The notes: a model not told the origin generated them from the letters alone. Positions 1 through 8,244 are shown, numbered from the stretch's first letter. The stretch: DNA of 43,545 bases from an uncultured Bacteroidales bacterium (GCA_937926785.1 CALBBQ010000018.1:1-43545); one strand, 5' to 3'. Program-made: numbers and translations.

Positions 1-11
1 GTCGGACAATA

Positions 12-671
12 GTGATTGTAATTACATATTTAATTGGAATAGGAGGTTTATTATTGACTGTTGATAATACGCCGCCAAATCAAACTGATGAAAATGTGTT
101 CTTTATAAATGCTAACAAATTAAATGTGAGAAAAGGCGAAGGAACTAATTATGAAGTCGTTTATCAATTGGAGAAAGGAGACCAAGTAAAAATAATAGAC
201 AAAAGAGATACTTGGTCAAAAATTTCAACAGAAAAAGGAATTGGGTATGTGTCAAATAAATACATTACAAAAAAAAGCCCAGACAATACTGAATCATCAG
301 ATTGGATAACATATTTAAGCATTGGAGCAGTTATTTTATATGCGTTATTTTCAAAGAAAGGTAGTTCTTCTTCGGATAGTTCTTCAAAACCGAGAACCGA
401 ACCATCCATTAAGCCTGTTTCAAAACCTCAAAAACCAAAATTCATATGTAAGTACTGTGGATATGAAAACACTTCGCTTGACAGTTTAACTTTTCATACA
501 TGCCATAGGAGTCCTACTAAAAAGCATGTGCCATTTGAAGGAGGAGTTCAAGATAAATATATTTGCAAACATTGTGGTTATGAAAATAAGTCTTTAAATA
601 GCCTTACATTTCAAACTTGTCATCGAAGCCCTACCAAAAAACACGAACCCTATTTTTTTTTAAAACAATAA
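12..671 (+). CDS. SH3b-domain membrane protein with two Cys/His finger repeats (5' end possibly cut)
   Basis: The product has a hydrophobic N-terminus (about residues 2-16), an SH3b-like domain (about 30-86, with the typical LNVRKGEGTNYEVV core), a second membrane segment (about 98-113), a Ser/Pro-rich linker, and two tandem repeats (about 144-172 and 183-211). Each repeat has the pattern C-x2-CGYEN-x9-C-H-x6-H, with Cys146, Cys149, Cys164, His165 and His172 in the first copy, which suggests metal binding. SH3b domains often bind peptidoglycan or peptides, and similar finger repeats occur in small uncharacterised Bacteroidota proteins. The start is uncertain: the first codon is GTG and the frame is open to the window edge, so the gene may begin upstream. 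The function is unknown. It lies in the AT-rich patch, 4 bases before the broken nuclease gene. Confidence 0.7.
   Translation: MIVITYLIGIGGLLLTVDNTPPNQTDENVFFINANKLNVRKGEGTNYEVVYQLEKGDQVKIIDKRDTWSKISTEKGIGYVSNKYITKKSPDNTESSDWITYLSIGAVILYALFSKKGSSSSDSSSKPRTEPSIKPVSKPQKPKFICKYCGYENTSLDSLTFHTCHRSPTKKHVPFEGGVQDKYICKHCGYENKSLNSLTFQTCHRSPTKKHEPYFFLKQ
441..645 (+). repeat. Tandem coding repeat of a Cys/His finger unit
   Basis: Two copies of a coding unit of roughly 29 codons, about 117 bases apart, encode near-identical peptides (ICKYCGYEN and ICKHCGYEN, ending TCHRSPTKKH in both). The nucleotide copies have diverged mostly at silent positions, so the metal-ligand pattern appears to have been kept by selection after duplication. 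Confidence 0.75.
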
Positions 672-675
672 AATA

Positions 676-1586
676 ATGAATAGAATACCTAATTTATTTG
701 ATTATGCAACTTCAGAATTATCTCAAAATGTATCAATCGATTACGAAATAAGCACAATTAAAGTTGGACGGCAATGGTGTAAAATTGATGTTTGGGCTTT
801 AATAAACAATGAATACTTTCTTGTTATTGAGGACAAAAAAGGAACAACTGAACATTCAAACCAGTTAAAACGATACGCTAAAACAGCAAGAGAATATATT
901 ATATAAGAAATCCGACATTGATATTAAACTTGTATATTTTAAAATGCAAGAACAAGGGCAATATACAAATATTGACAAGGCTGGATTTTCTATATTTGAT
1001 AGAACTCAAATGCTTAAAATCTTGACGGCATATGTTGATAGTGTAGATAAAAGCGAGATTAACAACATTTTATTTGATTACTATCACAACCTCAGAGATT
1101 TAGATAATAAAATTAATAGTTACAAAGAATTGCCTCTTGAAAAATGGTATTGGCATTCATGGATAGGTTTTTATTCAGAATTACAAAAACATTTGGGAGG
1201 TAATTGGAACTATGTTGCTAATGCATCAGAGGGCTTTTTAGGATTTTGGTGGTATTGGAATTCTTCGGAATACAAAGGAAATTATTTTGAATTCTATCTT
1301 CAATTAGAAGAAGGAGAAATGGTTTTTAAACTATATTGTAAAAAACCTGAAACAAGATATGAAATCAGGGATTATTATCGTAGTAAGCTTTATACAAAAG
1401 CTAAAGAGAAATCGGAATATCTGTTTATCAATTTGGTCGTATAGGGCAATGGATGGGGGTTGCTAGAATAAATGAGAGTTATCGTAAAACATATTCAAAT
1501 GGTTTAATAGATATAAATGAAACACTTGAAACATTGAAAAAATGCAACTTTTGATTAACGCAATTAATAAAGAATTGAAATATTAA
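676..1586 (+). pseudogene. Broken PD-(D/E)XK nuclease-superfamily gene (three frameshifts, internal deletion)
   Basis: Four reading-frame pieces join into one protein of the PD-(D/E)XK nuclease superfamily. The first (676-906) starts MNRIPNLFDYATSELSQ and holds the nuclease core, with the IDVWA strand, IEDKKGT and HSNQLKRY. The second (905-1444) continues KKSDIDIKLVYFKM and contains the LPLEKWYWHSWIGFY block. The third (from 1438) reads RIGQWMGVARINESY. The fourth (1542-1586) ends LLINAINKELKY. The breaks are a net one-base gain in the run near 895-905, a missing T near 1430, and a missing A in the A-run near 1536-1542. The segment normally between SELSQ and the core (in my recollection DAFICWLL followed by a helix) is also absent. 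Intact relatives are uncharacterised, often defence-associated. Homopolymer sequencing error could explain the single-base breaks but not the missing internal segment. Confidence 0.7.
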
Positions 1587-1590
1587 CTGC

Positions 1591-1729
1591 CCATAACAAG
1601 GGGTGTAACCATTTTGGGCTGAATGGGTTACGGAGTCGAGTCGGCACGCAGGGAGCTTCTTAACGGGGGACAAATCCTAAGCCCCGCTCACCCAAACTGG
1701 TCACACCCCCAGCCGTTGACGTTCATGCT
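1591..1729 (+). repeat. Large imperfect hairpin, attC-like, upstream of the DUF262 gene
   Basis: The left arm (about 1600-1622, GGGGTGTAACCATTTTGGG...) pairs with the right arm (about 1688-1709) over some 22 bases with few mismatches. A second short GGGG/CCCC stem lies inside, near 1665-1685. The left flank reads CATAAC and the right flank CCGTTGAC, roughly like the simple sites (AAC ... GTT) that bound integron attC elements. No integrase gene is in the window. The attC reading is inference; a stable RNA structure or other repeat family is possible. Confidence 0.45.
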
Positions 1730-1788
1730 AAAAAAAACAGGAGATTCCCGAAAATCCTTTAAAGAGTAGGGACAAATTTTAAAATGTA

Positions 1789-1794
1789 AGGAGG
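1789..1794 (+). promoter_or_regulatory. Perfect Shine-Dalgarno for the DUF262 gene
   Basis: AGGAGG lies 8 bases before the ATG at 1803. Bacteroidota genes usually lack strong Shine-Dalgarno sequences, and I did not see another this strong before the other genes I examined in this window. It fixes the start and supports a foreign origin for the gene. Confidence 0.7.
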
Positions 1795-1802
1795 AAAATA
1801 AT

Positions 1803-3506
1803 ATGGCAATTTGGAAAACTTACAGAGTAGCTGATGCAGTTACTGAAATTGATGAGGAAAAATTTGTTCTTCCTGTTATCCAGCGATCACTGGTTTGGGA
1901 AGAAGACAAAATGGAACTTCTTTTTGATACCTTACTTAAAGGGGACAGTTTCGGCGGTATTATGGTTATTGAAGAAGAAAGAGATAGCAAGCCATTATTT
2001 AACTATAGGCCATTTACAAAAGACGGTAATTTTATTCCTTCGCGAGAAGTTGAAAAGATCAAACAGCAACAATTTTTTGTAATTGATGGACAACAACGCT
2101 TACAAACATTTTACATTGGATTAAAAGGAAGCATTAACGGCAAGGTTTTATACTTTGATTTGTTTAGTGATTATAATGTTGAATATGAATTTAAGTTTGA
2201 AAAGGACGAGAACAATTTGCCTAAAAAATCAAAAGAAAACACTGACAGAAAAATTCCAGAACATTTTTGGTATCCTGTAAAGACGTTATTAGAAAAATTA
2301 AAGAACACAGGAAAATACAAACAAGTAGTAAAAGAAATCATTGAAAACTACGAAATAAACGAAGACCTGAAAAAAGAGCATATTGAAGAAAATATTTTAT
2401 CGTTTTACGAGAACGTTCTGAACTCGGAAACACTTGGTATTTCAAAAGTAGTTATCAATAAAAGCTTACCTGAGATTGAAAATCGTCAGAGAATTGTTGA
2501 ACTTTTCAGACGGTTAAATGACGGAGGAACAAGACTATCTTCGTTTGACCTCGTTGCCTCAATTCTTAAGGGGTTTTCTTGGGAAATGGAGGATTTCCTC
2601 AAAGAAATGATTGAGAAATATCAAGACATCGGACTTACACAAGAAAATTTAATAAAGTTGATTTTCTTACTGCAAGACAATCCCAATAAGGAAATGGCTT
2701 CTATCGAAGCGTCTGATGCAGAGTTTGCTATAGAGAATAAAGATAGAATAAAAGCTACTATTAAGGCATTGAAAGATTTCCTAGTATGTTCTAAATTATA
2801 TGATTATTACAAAGAAGGTAATCGTTCATTTATTCCGCTATTTTTCATTTCATATCATTTGTTCCATAAGAAAATTGACAACAATGCTCTTATTAACTAT
2901 TTCAACAATTACGAAACAGGCAATGCTGACTTTCCATTGATGAAACGTTGCCTGTATCATTCTTTGATAAATGGAGTGTTTAGAAGCAAGGGAGCAGGTT
3001 GGATACCTTACAAAACTGGAATAAGGAAACTTTTAGAAGTAATCAAAAAACATAAAAACAAAGCATTTCCGATAGAAGAACTATTTCAAGTATATATTAA
3101 TCACCCTATTAAATTCACGACAACATATACAAATAGTAATTTAGACCAACTTGACAGTTCATTTGTTTTTTACTTAATATATGATAGAACAAGAGCGATA
3201 AGAAATAATGATTTTGACCATATAATGCCTAAAAATATTCTTGAAGAAAAAGGTTTTGATTGGAACCTAATAAATAGTATTAAAAACTTTCAACTTCTGG
3301 ACTACGGAACAAATCGTGGAGCTAAAAATGGAAAACCGTTTAAAGAATGGGTTGACAACCCCGATTATGTAAAAGATAAATCAGCCTACGTGAAACTTCA
3401 CTTAATTCCGATAGACGAAACTCTTTGGACAGAAGAGAAATTTGAGGATTTCATTGAAGCAAGAGGAGATCTAATTATAAAAAAGTTAGAAGAATATGTT
3501 AAATAA
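1803..3506 (+). CDS. DUF262/DUF1524 (GmrSD-like) protein
   Basis: This is a 567-residue protein. The N-terminal DUF262 domain (ParB/sulfiredoxin-like fold) carries the VIDGQQRLQTF signature near residues 92-102, preceded by LPVIQRSLVWEEDKMELLFDTLL. The C-terminal DUF1524 region has an HNH-type motif (FDHIMPKNIL, about residue 475) followed by NFQLLDYGTNRGAKNGKPF. This two-domain layout is that of GmrSD-type modification-dependent restriction enzymes and related phage-defence proteins, in which DUF262 hydrolyses NTP and DUF1524 is the nuclease. Both signature motifs are intact, so it is probably functional. It stands alone, with an AGGAGG ribosome site, between two attC-like hairpins in AT-rich DNA, which fits a mobile defence cassette. 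The actual target (modified DNA or otherwise) cannot be read from the sequence. Confidence 0.85.
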   Translation: MAIWKTYRVADAVTEIDEEKFVLPVIQRSLVWEEDKMELLFDTLLKGDSFGGIMVIEEERDSKPLFNYRPFTKDGNFIPSREVEKIKQQQFFVIDGQQRLQTFYIGLKGSINGKVLYFDLFSDYNVEYEFKFEKDENNLPKKSKENTDRKIPEHFWYPVKTLLEKLKNTGKYKQVVKEIIENYEINEDLKKEHIEENILSFYENVLNSETLGISKVVINKSLPEIENRQRIVELFRRLNDGGTRLSSFDLVASILKGFSWEMEDFLKEMIEKYQDIGLTQENLIKLIFLLQDNPNKEMASIEASDAEFAIENKDRIKATIKALKDFLVCSKLYDYYKEGNRSFIPLFFISYHLFHKKIDNNALINYFNNYETGNADFPLMKRCLYHSLINGVFRSKGAGWIPYKTGIRKLLEVIKKHKNKAFPIEELFQVYINHPIKFTTTYTNSNLDQLDSSFVFYLIYDRTRAIRNNDFDHIMPKNILEEKGFDWNLINSIKNFQLLDYGTNRGAKNGKPFKEWVDNPDYVKDKSAYVKLHLIPIDETLWTEEKFEDFIEARGDLIIKKLEEYVK

Positions 3507-3513
3507 TTCGGCC

Positions 3514-3582
3514 TTGCAACAATCCGCTAACAGCGGCTATACGCAATTAAAACAGCGTATAGCCGCTAACCGTTAGTAGCAA
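3514..3582 (+). repeat. Perfect 13-bp inverted repeat in an attC-like element
   Basis: AGCGGCTATACGC (3532-3544) and its exact complement GCGTATAGCCGCT (3555-3567) flank a 10-base loop. Outside these, CTAAC (3527-3531) pairs with GTTAG (3572-3576) across a 4-base bulge on the right side only, and TTGC (3514-3517) pairs with GCAA (3579-3582). Paired outer and inner boxes with an asymmetric spacer are what an integron attC looks like. There is no T-run after it, so a simple terminator is less likely. It sits directly after the DUF262 stop, where a cassette's attC should be. Confidence 0.5.
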
Positions 3583-3784
3583 AATGTCTTTGAAGAAATC
3601 AAAATATTTCCCGTAATCATTTCTGTCCAAAAAAGCTAAATAATCTATTTTCACTCAAATTCGTTTAAATATGAAAGTCACTCAATAATGGAAATTCTTG
3701 GGAGTTTACCCAATTATTTTTATTTTAGTAGCACCAAAGTGCTTCTCTAAACAAGGTTCAGGTAAAAGCTAATTGCAAATCATC

Positions 3785-3982
3785 ATGGAAGAGGTAATCT
3801 GGAGCAGTGCCATTTACATCAGCTTCGCAGGATTTGCCCTGTTGGTGTTAACCTTACTTACAGGCTTAAGAATTATTGGCACAAAGCCCAAATTCAGAAT
3901 TCATAAGAAACTGGCGCTTGCAGCATTTGTTGCCATAGGCATACATGCATCGATAATGATTTACTTTTACTTTTTTGGGTAG
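3785..3982 (+). CDS. Small two-helix membrane protein
   Basis: This is a 65-residue protein starting at the ATG (MEEVIWSSAIY); a TTG start four codons upstream is possible but unlikely. Two hydrophobic segments span about residues 6-28 and 41-63, joined by a short basic loop (GTKPKFRIHKK). A histidine in the loop (RIHKK) and one inside the second helix (IGIHASI) resemble the spacing of helix-borne histidines in cytochrome-b-like membrane proteins, but the similarity is too short to assign heme binding. It precedes the desulfoferrodoxin-like gene by about 55 bases on the same strand, so the two may be co-transcribed. The function is unknown. Confidence 0.6.
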   Translation: MEEVIWSSAIYISFAGFALLVLTLLTGLRIIGTKPKFRIHKKLALAAFVAIGIHASIMIYFYFFG

Positions 3983-4037
3983 GGATATTCGATAGAAAAG
4001 TTGTAACTTAACCAAATAAAATTCAACACTAAAATTT

Positions 4038-4376
4038 ATGCAAATGAAGCCGATGGTAATTATTGCATCACTAGTACTTGTAACAGTATTGGGTGCAAAA
4101 GCAGATCCACCTCAAAAAGTGAACCTAACCTACAAGGAAGGCAAGCTAAACGTGGAGGTAATCCACAAGGTGAGCAACCCGCAAACTCACTACATCAAGC
4201 AGATTATTATTAACGTTGATGGAGCAGATGTAAAAACCATTTCGCCCGGCTCACAAACCTCAAAGGATTCGCAGGTTGAGGAAATTGCCTTAGACCTAAA
4301 AAAAGGGAGCAAGGTTAAGGTTACCGCGCAGTGCAGCAAGTTTGGCACAAAAACCGCTAAAATGACTGTTGAATAG
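4038..4376 (+). CDS. Secreted desulfoferrodoxin/superoxide-reductase-fold protein with incomplete metal site
   Basis: This is a 112-residue protein with a signal peptide (about residues 1-22, ending GAKA). The mature part resembles the iron-binding domain of superoxide reductase/desulfoferrodoxin: a strand (KLNVEVIH), the THYIKQI segment, an acidic middle, and a terminal strand with AQCSKFG followed by TAKMTVE. In superoxide reductases the square-pyramidal iron is held by four His and one Cys. Here the His of HYI and the Cys are present. The His normally six residues before the HYI His is Val, the C-x2-H His is missing, and the HVP His near the N-terminus is absent. The match is from memory of the family and is distant, so the enzymatic role is doubtful; it could be a structural or redox carrier protein. 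Confidence 0.6.
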   Translation: MQMKPMVIIASLVLVTVLGAKADPPQKVNLTYKEGKLNVEVIHKVSNPQTHYIKQIIINVDGADVKTISPGSQTSKDSQVEEIALDLKKGSKVKVTAQCSKFGTKTAKMTVE

Positions 4377-4423
4377 CCAAAATCAAAACTTTACCGGCAT
4401 CAATCGGATGGCATCTTTAATGA

Positions 4424-4460
4424 AAAAAAGCCCTTCCTGTTAGGAAGGGCTTGATTGTTT
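4424..4460. terminator. Bidirectional rho-independent terminator
   Basis: AAGCCCTTCCT (4429-4439) pairs perfectly with AGGAAGGGCTT (4442-4452) around a 2-base loop. An A-run lies on the left, which becomes a U-run for the minus strand, and a T-rich tract lies on the right. It serves the plus-strand gene ending at 4376 and the minus-strand dpp11 operon ending at 4476. Confidence 0.85.
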
Positions 4461-4475
4461 TGTTAGGGCAAACAC

Positions 4476-6635
4476 TCACTGCACTAAAACCATCTCACTC
4501 AGCAGGTGATTAGCACCGGCAAACCTATCGATGATGAACAGCACGTAACGTATGTCCAGAGTGATGTTACGGCAGTAGTTGGGGTCGAACATCACATCGC
4601 TCATGGTGCTCTCCCAGCAGCGGTCAAAGTTAACGCCAATAAGGTTACCCTCGGCATCGAGTACAGGACTACCCGAGTTTCCACCGGTGGTGTGGTTTGT
4701 GGCTATAAAAGCCACAGGTAGCGTTCCGTTTACCGCGTAGGGGCCAAAATCCTTTGCCTGGTAAAGCTCCATCAGCCGCTTGGGAGGTACATAGTCGGGT
4801 ACATCGCGCTGCAGCGATTTTTCATAAATACCATCGATGGTGGTGTAGAAGTTATACACTACCCCATCGCGTGGGCTAAAGCCACCAACCTTGCCATAGG
4901 CAATCCGAAGGGTTGAGTTGGCGTCGGGGAAGAAGCGCTTATCGGGCTGCATACGCATCAAACCGTCCACATAGTAGCGGTATAGGATCTCGAGGCTATC
5001 GGTAATCTCAAAGTAACGCTTCTGAACATTTCTGCGGTAGAATCCCTCAAACTCCGAGTAAATGCTGAAGATGGGGTCGTTTATAAACTCCTTGGCATTG
5101 GTGCTATCCAGGTCATGTAAAAGGGTTAAAACCCTAACGCTATCGGCAAACACAGTTTGCGAGTAGATTTGACCTGCTAACTTTCGCCAGTTACCCTGTT
5201 GCTCGGTTAGTCTCTGCAGAAAATCGGGTTGGTACTCGCGGGGCACCCTCTCGTAGTAGGCTTGCATCATGGAGGCAAAGACCTCTTTATCAACTGCCAG
5301 CTCAAAGTCCTTGAAGAAATCGCGGACATACTCCTGTAGATTATCGCTCTGCTCCTTCAATTTTCCCCTGTCGGCATTTGCATCAAAAACCATGGACAGG
5401 AGCCTCTCAAACCGTGAAGCGAAGCTTAACAGCTCTACCCCATAAACGGCCTCGTTACGGTAATCAACCACCAACGATAGTGGGGCAAGTTCATTGTAAA
5501 AAGCGGCAAATTTTGGAAGTAACCACCCGTATTGCTCCTTTAGGTCAGGTTTTGATGCTGCCCAAGCCGCAAACATGCTCTCCAACTCCTGTTTTTTCCC
5601 TACGGCGTTAAGCCTATTTAAGCCCATGGTTTCGCCAATCCATTTTTTCCAGGCATTGGCAACCCGGGCATGCTTAGCTGCATATTTAATAGCAATAGTA
5701 TCGTTGGCATTCATAAAGCGGTTAAAAATTGACAACCGGGCATCACGGAGTTGAATCTTATGGGGGTTGGACTGATTAATCAATAAATTAACGGCATGCG
5801 AGGTGATGTACTGCTGAGTACGCCCTGGGAATCCATAAACCAATGTAAAATCGCCCTCTTTAACACCTTTAGTGGATATCTTCAGAAACTTTTTCGGTTT
5901 GAACGGAACGTTACCCGGCGAGTAGGGTGCGGGGTTGTTGTTCTTATCGGCATAAATTCTGAAAAGTGAGAAATCGCCGGTATGGCGGGGCCACACCCAG
6001 TTGTCGGTGTCGCCACCGAATTTGCCAATAGATTCGGGCGGTGCTCCAACTAAACGCACATCTTCAAAAACCTGGTAAACGAACATGAAGTACTGGTTTC
6101 CGGAGTAAAAGGGCCGGACAATGGCTTCATAACCAACACCCTCCTTCTTGGCAGAGTCTATCAGGCTGTAGGCAACCTCCTGGATGAGTTTCTGCCGTTC
6201 CTTTTCTGCCATTGAAGGGGTAACATTTTTCAACACCAAATTGGTAACATCGTCCATTCTAACGAGGAACCGAACCTTAAGCCCGGGATTGGGCAGCTCA
6301 TCGGCACGGGTAGTTGCCCAAAAGCCGTTGGCAAGCAGATTATTATCTACTGTTGAGTGCGACTGTATTTCGGGGTAACCACAGTGGTGGTTGGTAATCA
6401 AAAGGCCTTCGGCCGAGATGAGCTCACCGGTACACCCCCCGCCAAACTGAACTATTGCATCCTTTAAGCTCGACTTGTTAATGCTGTACAAATCTTCGGC
6501 TGTAAGCTTAAAGCCCAAGCGTTGCATATCGGCGATGTTTTTCCCAATCAGCATGGGTATCCACATACCCTCATCGGCCATAGCCTTGAATACGAGGAGT
6601 ACGGAAAGCATTATCAACAAAAATGTTTTTCTCAT
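4476..6635 (-). CDS. dpp11: S46 family dipeptidyl-peptidase, DPP11-type
   Basis: This is a 719-residue secreted serine peptidase with a signal peptide cleaved about residue 20 (KAMA/DEGMW). The catalytic triad is visible: His84 in TNHHCGY, Asp221 in the HTGDF block, and Ser654 in GGNSGSPV. Family S46 enzymes remove dipeptides from the N-terminus of oligopeptides in the periplasm and feed amino-acid fermentation. The residue 18 positions after the catalytic Ser is Arg (NFDRCW). In characterised Porphyromonas enzymes the equivalent position is Arg in DPP11 (Asp/Glu at P1) and Gly in DPP7 (hydrophobic P1), so acidic specificity is predicted. It is the last gene of the minus-strand operon, 15 bases after maf, and is followed by a strong terminator. 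Confidence 0.92.
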   Translation of the reverse strand: MRKTFLLIMLSVLLVFKAMADEGMWIPMLIGKNIADMQRLGFKLTAEDLYSINKSSLKDAIVQFGGGCTGELISAEGLLITNHHCGYPEIQSHSTVDNNLLANGFWATTRADELPNPGLKVRFLVRMDDVTNLVLKNVTPSMAEKERQKLIQEVAYSLIDSAKKEGVGYEAIVRPFYSGNQYFMFVYQVFEDVRLVGAPPESIGKFGGDTDNWVWPRHTGDFSLFRIYADKNNNPAPYSPGNVPFKPKKFLKISTKGVKEGDFTLVYGFPGRTQQYITSHAVNLLINQSNPHKIQLRDARLSIFNRFMNANDTIAIKYAAKHARVANAWKKWIGETMGLNRLNAVGKKQELESMFAAWAASKPDLKEQYGWLLPKFAAFYNELAPLSLVVDYRNEAVYGVELLSFASRFERLLSMVFDANADRGKLKEQSDNLQEYVRDFFKDFELAVDKEVFASMMQAYYERVPREYQPDFLQRLTEQQGNWRKLAGQIYSQTVFADSVRVLTLLHDLDSTNAKEFINDPIFSIYSEFEGFYRRNVQKRYFEITDSLEILYRYYVDGLMRMQPDKRFFPDANSTLRIAYGKVGGFSPRDGVVYNFYTTIDGIYEKSLQRDVPDYVPPKRLMELYQAKDFGPYAVNGTLPVAFIATNHTTGGNSGSPVLDAEGNLIGVNFDRCWESTMSDVMFDPNYCRNITLDIRYVLFIIDRFAGANHLLSEMVLVQ

Positions 6636-6650
6636 ATCTATTTCGATTTT

Positions 6651-7259
6651 TTATTTTGACAACATTTCGGCAAAAGAGATTAATTGTGCGTACAGGTTAT
6701 GTATGGGTAACCCCATAACGTTAAAGTAGGACCCCTCGATACGTTCAACGCCAACGTAGCCAATCCATTCCTGTACTCCGTAAGCGCCAGCCTTATCGAA
6801 AGGTTTATACTTATCCACGTAGTAATCGATCTCCTCCATGGTTAGCCGTTTAAAGTGCACCTCGGTGGAAGCATCAAAAACCCTCTCGAAATTCTTTGAC
6901 TTGATACAGATACCGGTAACCACGGTATGGGGTTTATTTGATAATGCACTGAGGATTCGGCGTGCATCGGCAGCATCTTTGGGTTTTCCAAGAATCTGAT
7001 TACAACAAATAACCACGGTATCGCAGGTTATCAGTATGGTATTTTCATCGAGTTTATGGGCAAAGTGAGCGGCCTTATGCCTTGCCAGGTACACCGGCAC
7101 ATCGGCTAAAGGCAAGCTTGCAGGAAAGGGTTCATCGTCGTCGTGGTTGGTGTCCCATATTTCAAAATCGACATCAAGCCCTTTTAGCAGTTCCCTGCGC
7201 CTTGGCGATTTTGATGCCAGGATAAGACGTTTCCCCTTAAGTAAATCGTGAAGTAGCAT
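6651..7259 (-). CDS. maf: Maf-family nucleotide pyrophosphatase
   Basis: This is a 202-residue cytoplasmic protein with the Maf signature LASKSPRRRELL (about residues 14-25), the catalytic Asp in CDTVV, the KP segment GKPKDAADARRIL and the C-terminal GAYGVQEW and VERIEGSYFNVMGLP blocks. Maf enzymes of the YhdE type hydrolyse dTTP/UTP and modified nucleotides to monophosphates, acting in pool sanitation or in control of division. The length is normal. The start is the first ATG, 9 bases after the UbiA gene, consistent with co-transcription. Confidence 0.92.
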   Translation of the reverse strand: MLLHDLLKGKRLILASKSPRRRELLKGLDVDFEIWDTNHDDDEPFPASLPLADVPVYLARHKAAHFAHKLDENTILITCDTVVICCNQILGKPKDAADARRILSALSNKPHTVVTGICIKSKNFERVFDASTEVHFKRLTMEEIDYYVDKYKPFDKAGAYGVQEWIGYVGVERIEGSYFNVMGLPIHNLYAQLISFAEMLSK

Positions 7260-7268
7260 TGTTAAAAG

Positions 7269-8231
7269 CTAAGCATTAACTACAAATCGGAATATGATGG
7301 TATAGAATAATCCCAGTAGCATTATCATCTTACAAATAAAACTGGCCCTGTGGTAATCCGATTTACCGGACGCCAACAGCAGGCTGAAGAACAAGATAAA
7401 AATGGGAAGAACGATGAATAAGATGAAGTAGATTAACGAAACGTAATCGAACCTGACCTGAGCAATCTTAAAAAGGTACGCTGCAAAAAGAATCACAAGG
7501 GCAATGAGGGTGACAACAAGAATTGAAGAGGCAATCAGCTTTGAAGTTTTTACCCCGAAGTGAACGGGAATGGTGTTGCGGCCGAGTGAGGTATCGCCCT
7601 CAAAATCCTCAATATCCTTAATAATTTCACGGGCTAGCGTTAGCATGAAGGCAAAAAAAGCATAGCCTCCAACCCAGTAAACAATTACTTTCATGTTTAG
7701 CTGGTAGATGAAGATAATGTCGCTGAAAGTGCCCAGCATGGGGAACTCAAAAATCAGTGGTATCATGGGAACAACACCGGTTAGCACGGCAACCACAAGG
7801 TTTCCTGTAATGAGCTGACGCTTATAGGTTGTTGAGTAAAACCAGAGAACCCCCGCGGTTAGGAAAAAGAGCAAGGAAAATACAGGTCGCCCAATCCGAA
7901 ATGATACCAATGTTCCCAACGCGATGCCCAGAATGGTGAGCACCAGGTGAAAAGCAATTGCACCACGCCGGCTCACCGTTTTGCCAATGACCACGGTTTC
8001 GGGACGGTTTATTAAATCGGCTTTAGTGTCAAAGTAGTCGTTAATCACATACCCACCGGCAGCAATAAGCATTGTGGCTATTACCAGCGTTGCAAACCAA
8101 ACCAATGGCAGCTGCAGCTCCAAACCATAACTGTTGAGAATGGTTTGAATGATCATGTAACGAATAAGAATCATGGTTGCTGCAATGATCAGCAGATTCT
8201 TAAGACGTATCAAACGGAAGTATTTGTGCAT
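7269..8231 (-). CDS. UbiA-family prenyltransferase
   Basis: This is a 320-residue integral membrane protein with about eight to nine hydrophobic helices. The two Asp-rich motifs that bind Mg and prenyl diphosphate are intact: NDYFDTKAD in the first half and DIEDFEGDTSLGRN in the second. Bacteroidota homologues are often annotated as geranylgeranylglycerol-phosphate geranylgeranyltransferase-like, but the acceptor (4-hydroxybenzoate, DHNA, heme or glycerol phosphate) cannot be told from the sequence. I chose the ATG at 8231 (MHKYFRLIRLKN) because a more upstream ATG at 8258 would overlap kdsC and add nine non-conserved residues. It sits between kdsC and maf in a tight operon. Confidence 0.85.
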   Translation of the reverse strand: MHKYFRLIRLKNLLIIAATMILIRYMIIQTILNSYGLELQLPLVWFATLVIATMLIAAGGYVINDYFDTKADLINRPETVVIGKTVSRRGAIAFHLVLTILGIALGTLVSFRIGRPVFSLLFFLTAGVLWFYSTTYKRQLITGNLVVAVLTGVVPMIPLIFEFPMLGTFSDIIFIYQLNMKVIVYWVGGYAFFAFMLTLAREIIKDIEDFEGDTSLGRNTIPVHFGVKTSKLIASSILVVTLIALVILFAAYLFKIAQVRFDYVSLIYFILFIVLPIFILFFSLLLASGKSDYHRASFICKMIMLLGLFYTIIFRFVVNA

Positions 8232-8244
8232 GACTAGCTGTATT

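Noticed and set aside
1479..1673. Minus-strand frame across the end of the broken nuclease gene and the first hairpin
   Set aside because: It overlaps the family-like C-terminus and the inverted repeat, and shows no recognisable protein features.
3514..3582. Second hairpin as a plain terminator of the DUF262 gene
   Set aside because: No T-run; the asymmetric double-box layout fits attC better, though not conclusively.
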